Source of the DNA: Microbacterium kyungheense
Lineage (GTDB): Bacteria; Actinomycetota; Actinomycetes; Actinomycetales; Microbacteriaceae
Length of the DNA stretch: 64,000 nucleotides
Assembly (NCBI RefSeq): GCF_006783905.1
Contig: NZ_VFPE01000001.1
Location: 124,001 to 188,000, forward strand
Direction: 5' to 3'
The position numbers and the translations under genes are program-made. The notes beneath the pieces are model-generated. The model had not been told where the DNA came from. It was given only the letters and a program-made list of their open reading frames with translations, and did not search any database. Below, piece after piece: positions 63,750-64,000 of the stretch; the first letter of the stretch is position 1, and every line of letters begins with the position of its first letter.

Positions 63750-64000
63750 TCACGGCACGGAGCACGTCGACAGGACGTCCAGGACAACGGTGGCGAACGA
63801 AAGTGAGCCGGTCTTCGCGACCGCCTCCCATCCGCCGGGGCCGACGGCAAAGAGCGAGAACGTGCCCGCGCCGAGCCCGAGAATCCCGGTGTTGAGGCTC
63901 ACACTCGTCGCGCCGGCGGCGAGGGTGCCCGAGCCCGTGAGCCCGCCGGTCACCGTCCAGCGGTAACTGGTCCTGGTCAGTCCCCCTGCGGGCGCCGTCC
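63750..64000 (-). CDS. 3' end of a secreted or surface protein gene (truncated by window edge)
   Basis: The frame is open from 64000 to the stop at 63750 (about 83 codons) with no convincing start inside the window. The visible C-terminal segment (TAPAGGLTRTSYRWTVTGG, LAAGATSVSLNTGILGLGAGTFSLFAVGPGGWEAVAKTG, VLDVLSTCSVP) is Gly/Thr/Ser-rich with alternating strands, like an extracellular beta-sandwich ending. A GTG at 63953 is in frame but lacks a ribosome site. No family recognised. Confidence 0.55.
   Translation of the reverse strand, partial: TAPAGGLTRTSYRWTVTGGLTGSGTLAAGATSVSLNTGILGLGAGTFSLFAVGPGGWEAVAKTGSLSFATVVLDVLSTCSVP

Noticed and set aside
63750..63953. A complete 67-residue protein starting at GTG 63953
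   Set aside because: The frame stays open to the window edge and the GTG lacks a ribosome site, so it is more likely the end of a longer gene.

Overview
The window is high-GC actinobacterial chromosome. The 16S sequence, the tRNA-less 16S-23S spacer, frequent GTG starts and GTGA/ATGA gene overlaps fit Microbacteriaceae, probably Microbacterium or a close relative. Genus is an inference; no database search was possible.

Region 1 (1-17.5 kb) is a glycan-utilisation island. It holds a truncated GH110-like galactosidase, an LplB/YtcP-type ABC oligosaccharide importer with its lipoprotein, a minus-strand operon of GH95 fucosidase, acetyl-xylan-esterase-like hydrolase, ROK regulator and enolase-superfamily dehydratase, a GH36 alpha-galactosidase, and a secreted multidomain GH27 enzyme. 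A class A penicillin-binding protein with a PASTA domain sits inside it. Region 2 (17.6-37 kb) starts with an HtrA-like protease, then a hexuronate cluster. UxaC and a LacI regulator are read leftward, and a five-gene operon (TIM isomerase, Gfo/Idh oxidoreductase, UxuB-like, ManD-like, TIM isomerase) rightward. Together these would take glucuronate via fructuronate and mannonate to 2-keto-3-deoxygluconate. A second, minus-strand sugar-acid operon follows (ABC importer, SDR, ManD-like enzyme, ROK regulator, mutarotase-like protein).

Region 3 (35-41.5 kb) has a HelR/HelD-like RNA-polymerase recycling motor whose upstream region carries a rifamycin-associated-element-like palindrome, a NanE-like epimerase with a partner of unknown function, and a type I arylsulfatase. 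Region 4 (41.5-47.3 kb) is a complete rrn operon (16S-23S-5S) with boxA-like sequences, processing stems and a strong terminator. Region 5 (47.3-53 kb) has a pantothenate operon (DUF2520/PanG-like, panC, panB) and a TIM isomerase-Gfo/Idh pair that shares an 18-bp operator with a TetR gene.

Region 6 (53.1-56.3 kb) is the least conventional locus. A radical SAM protein resembling the MJ0619/tetraether-synthase family is followed by a small membrane protein, an Lgt-like protein with altered active-site residues, and a proline-rich membrane protein. Region 7 (56.4-64 kb) is an export and signalling cluster: FUSC-like protein, MMPL transporter, NarL-type kinase and regulator, DHA2 MFS exporter, DUF2871-like membrane protein, and the 3' end of a minus-strand gene.

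Intergenic spaces repeatedly hold long imperfect palindromes bordered by GGATGCC/GGCATCC. One palindrome type occurs twice, 15 kb apart. No CRISPR array, insertion sequence, prophage or tRNA gene was seen.
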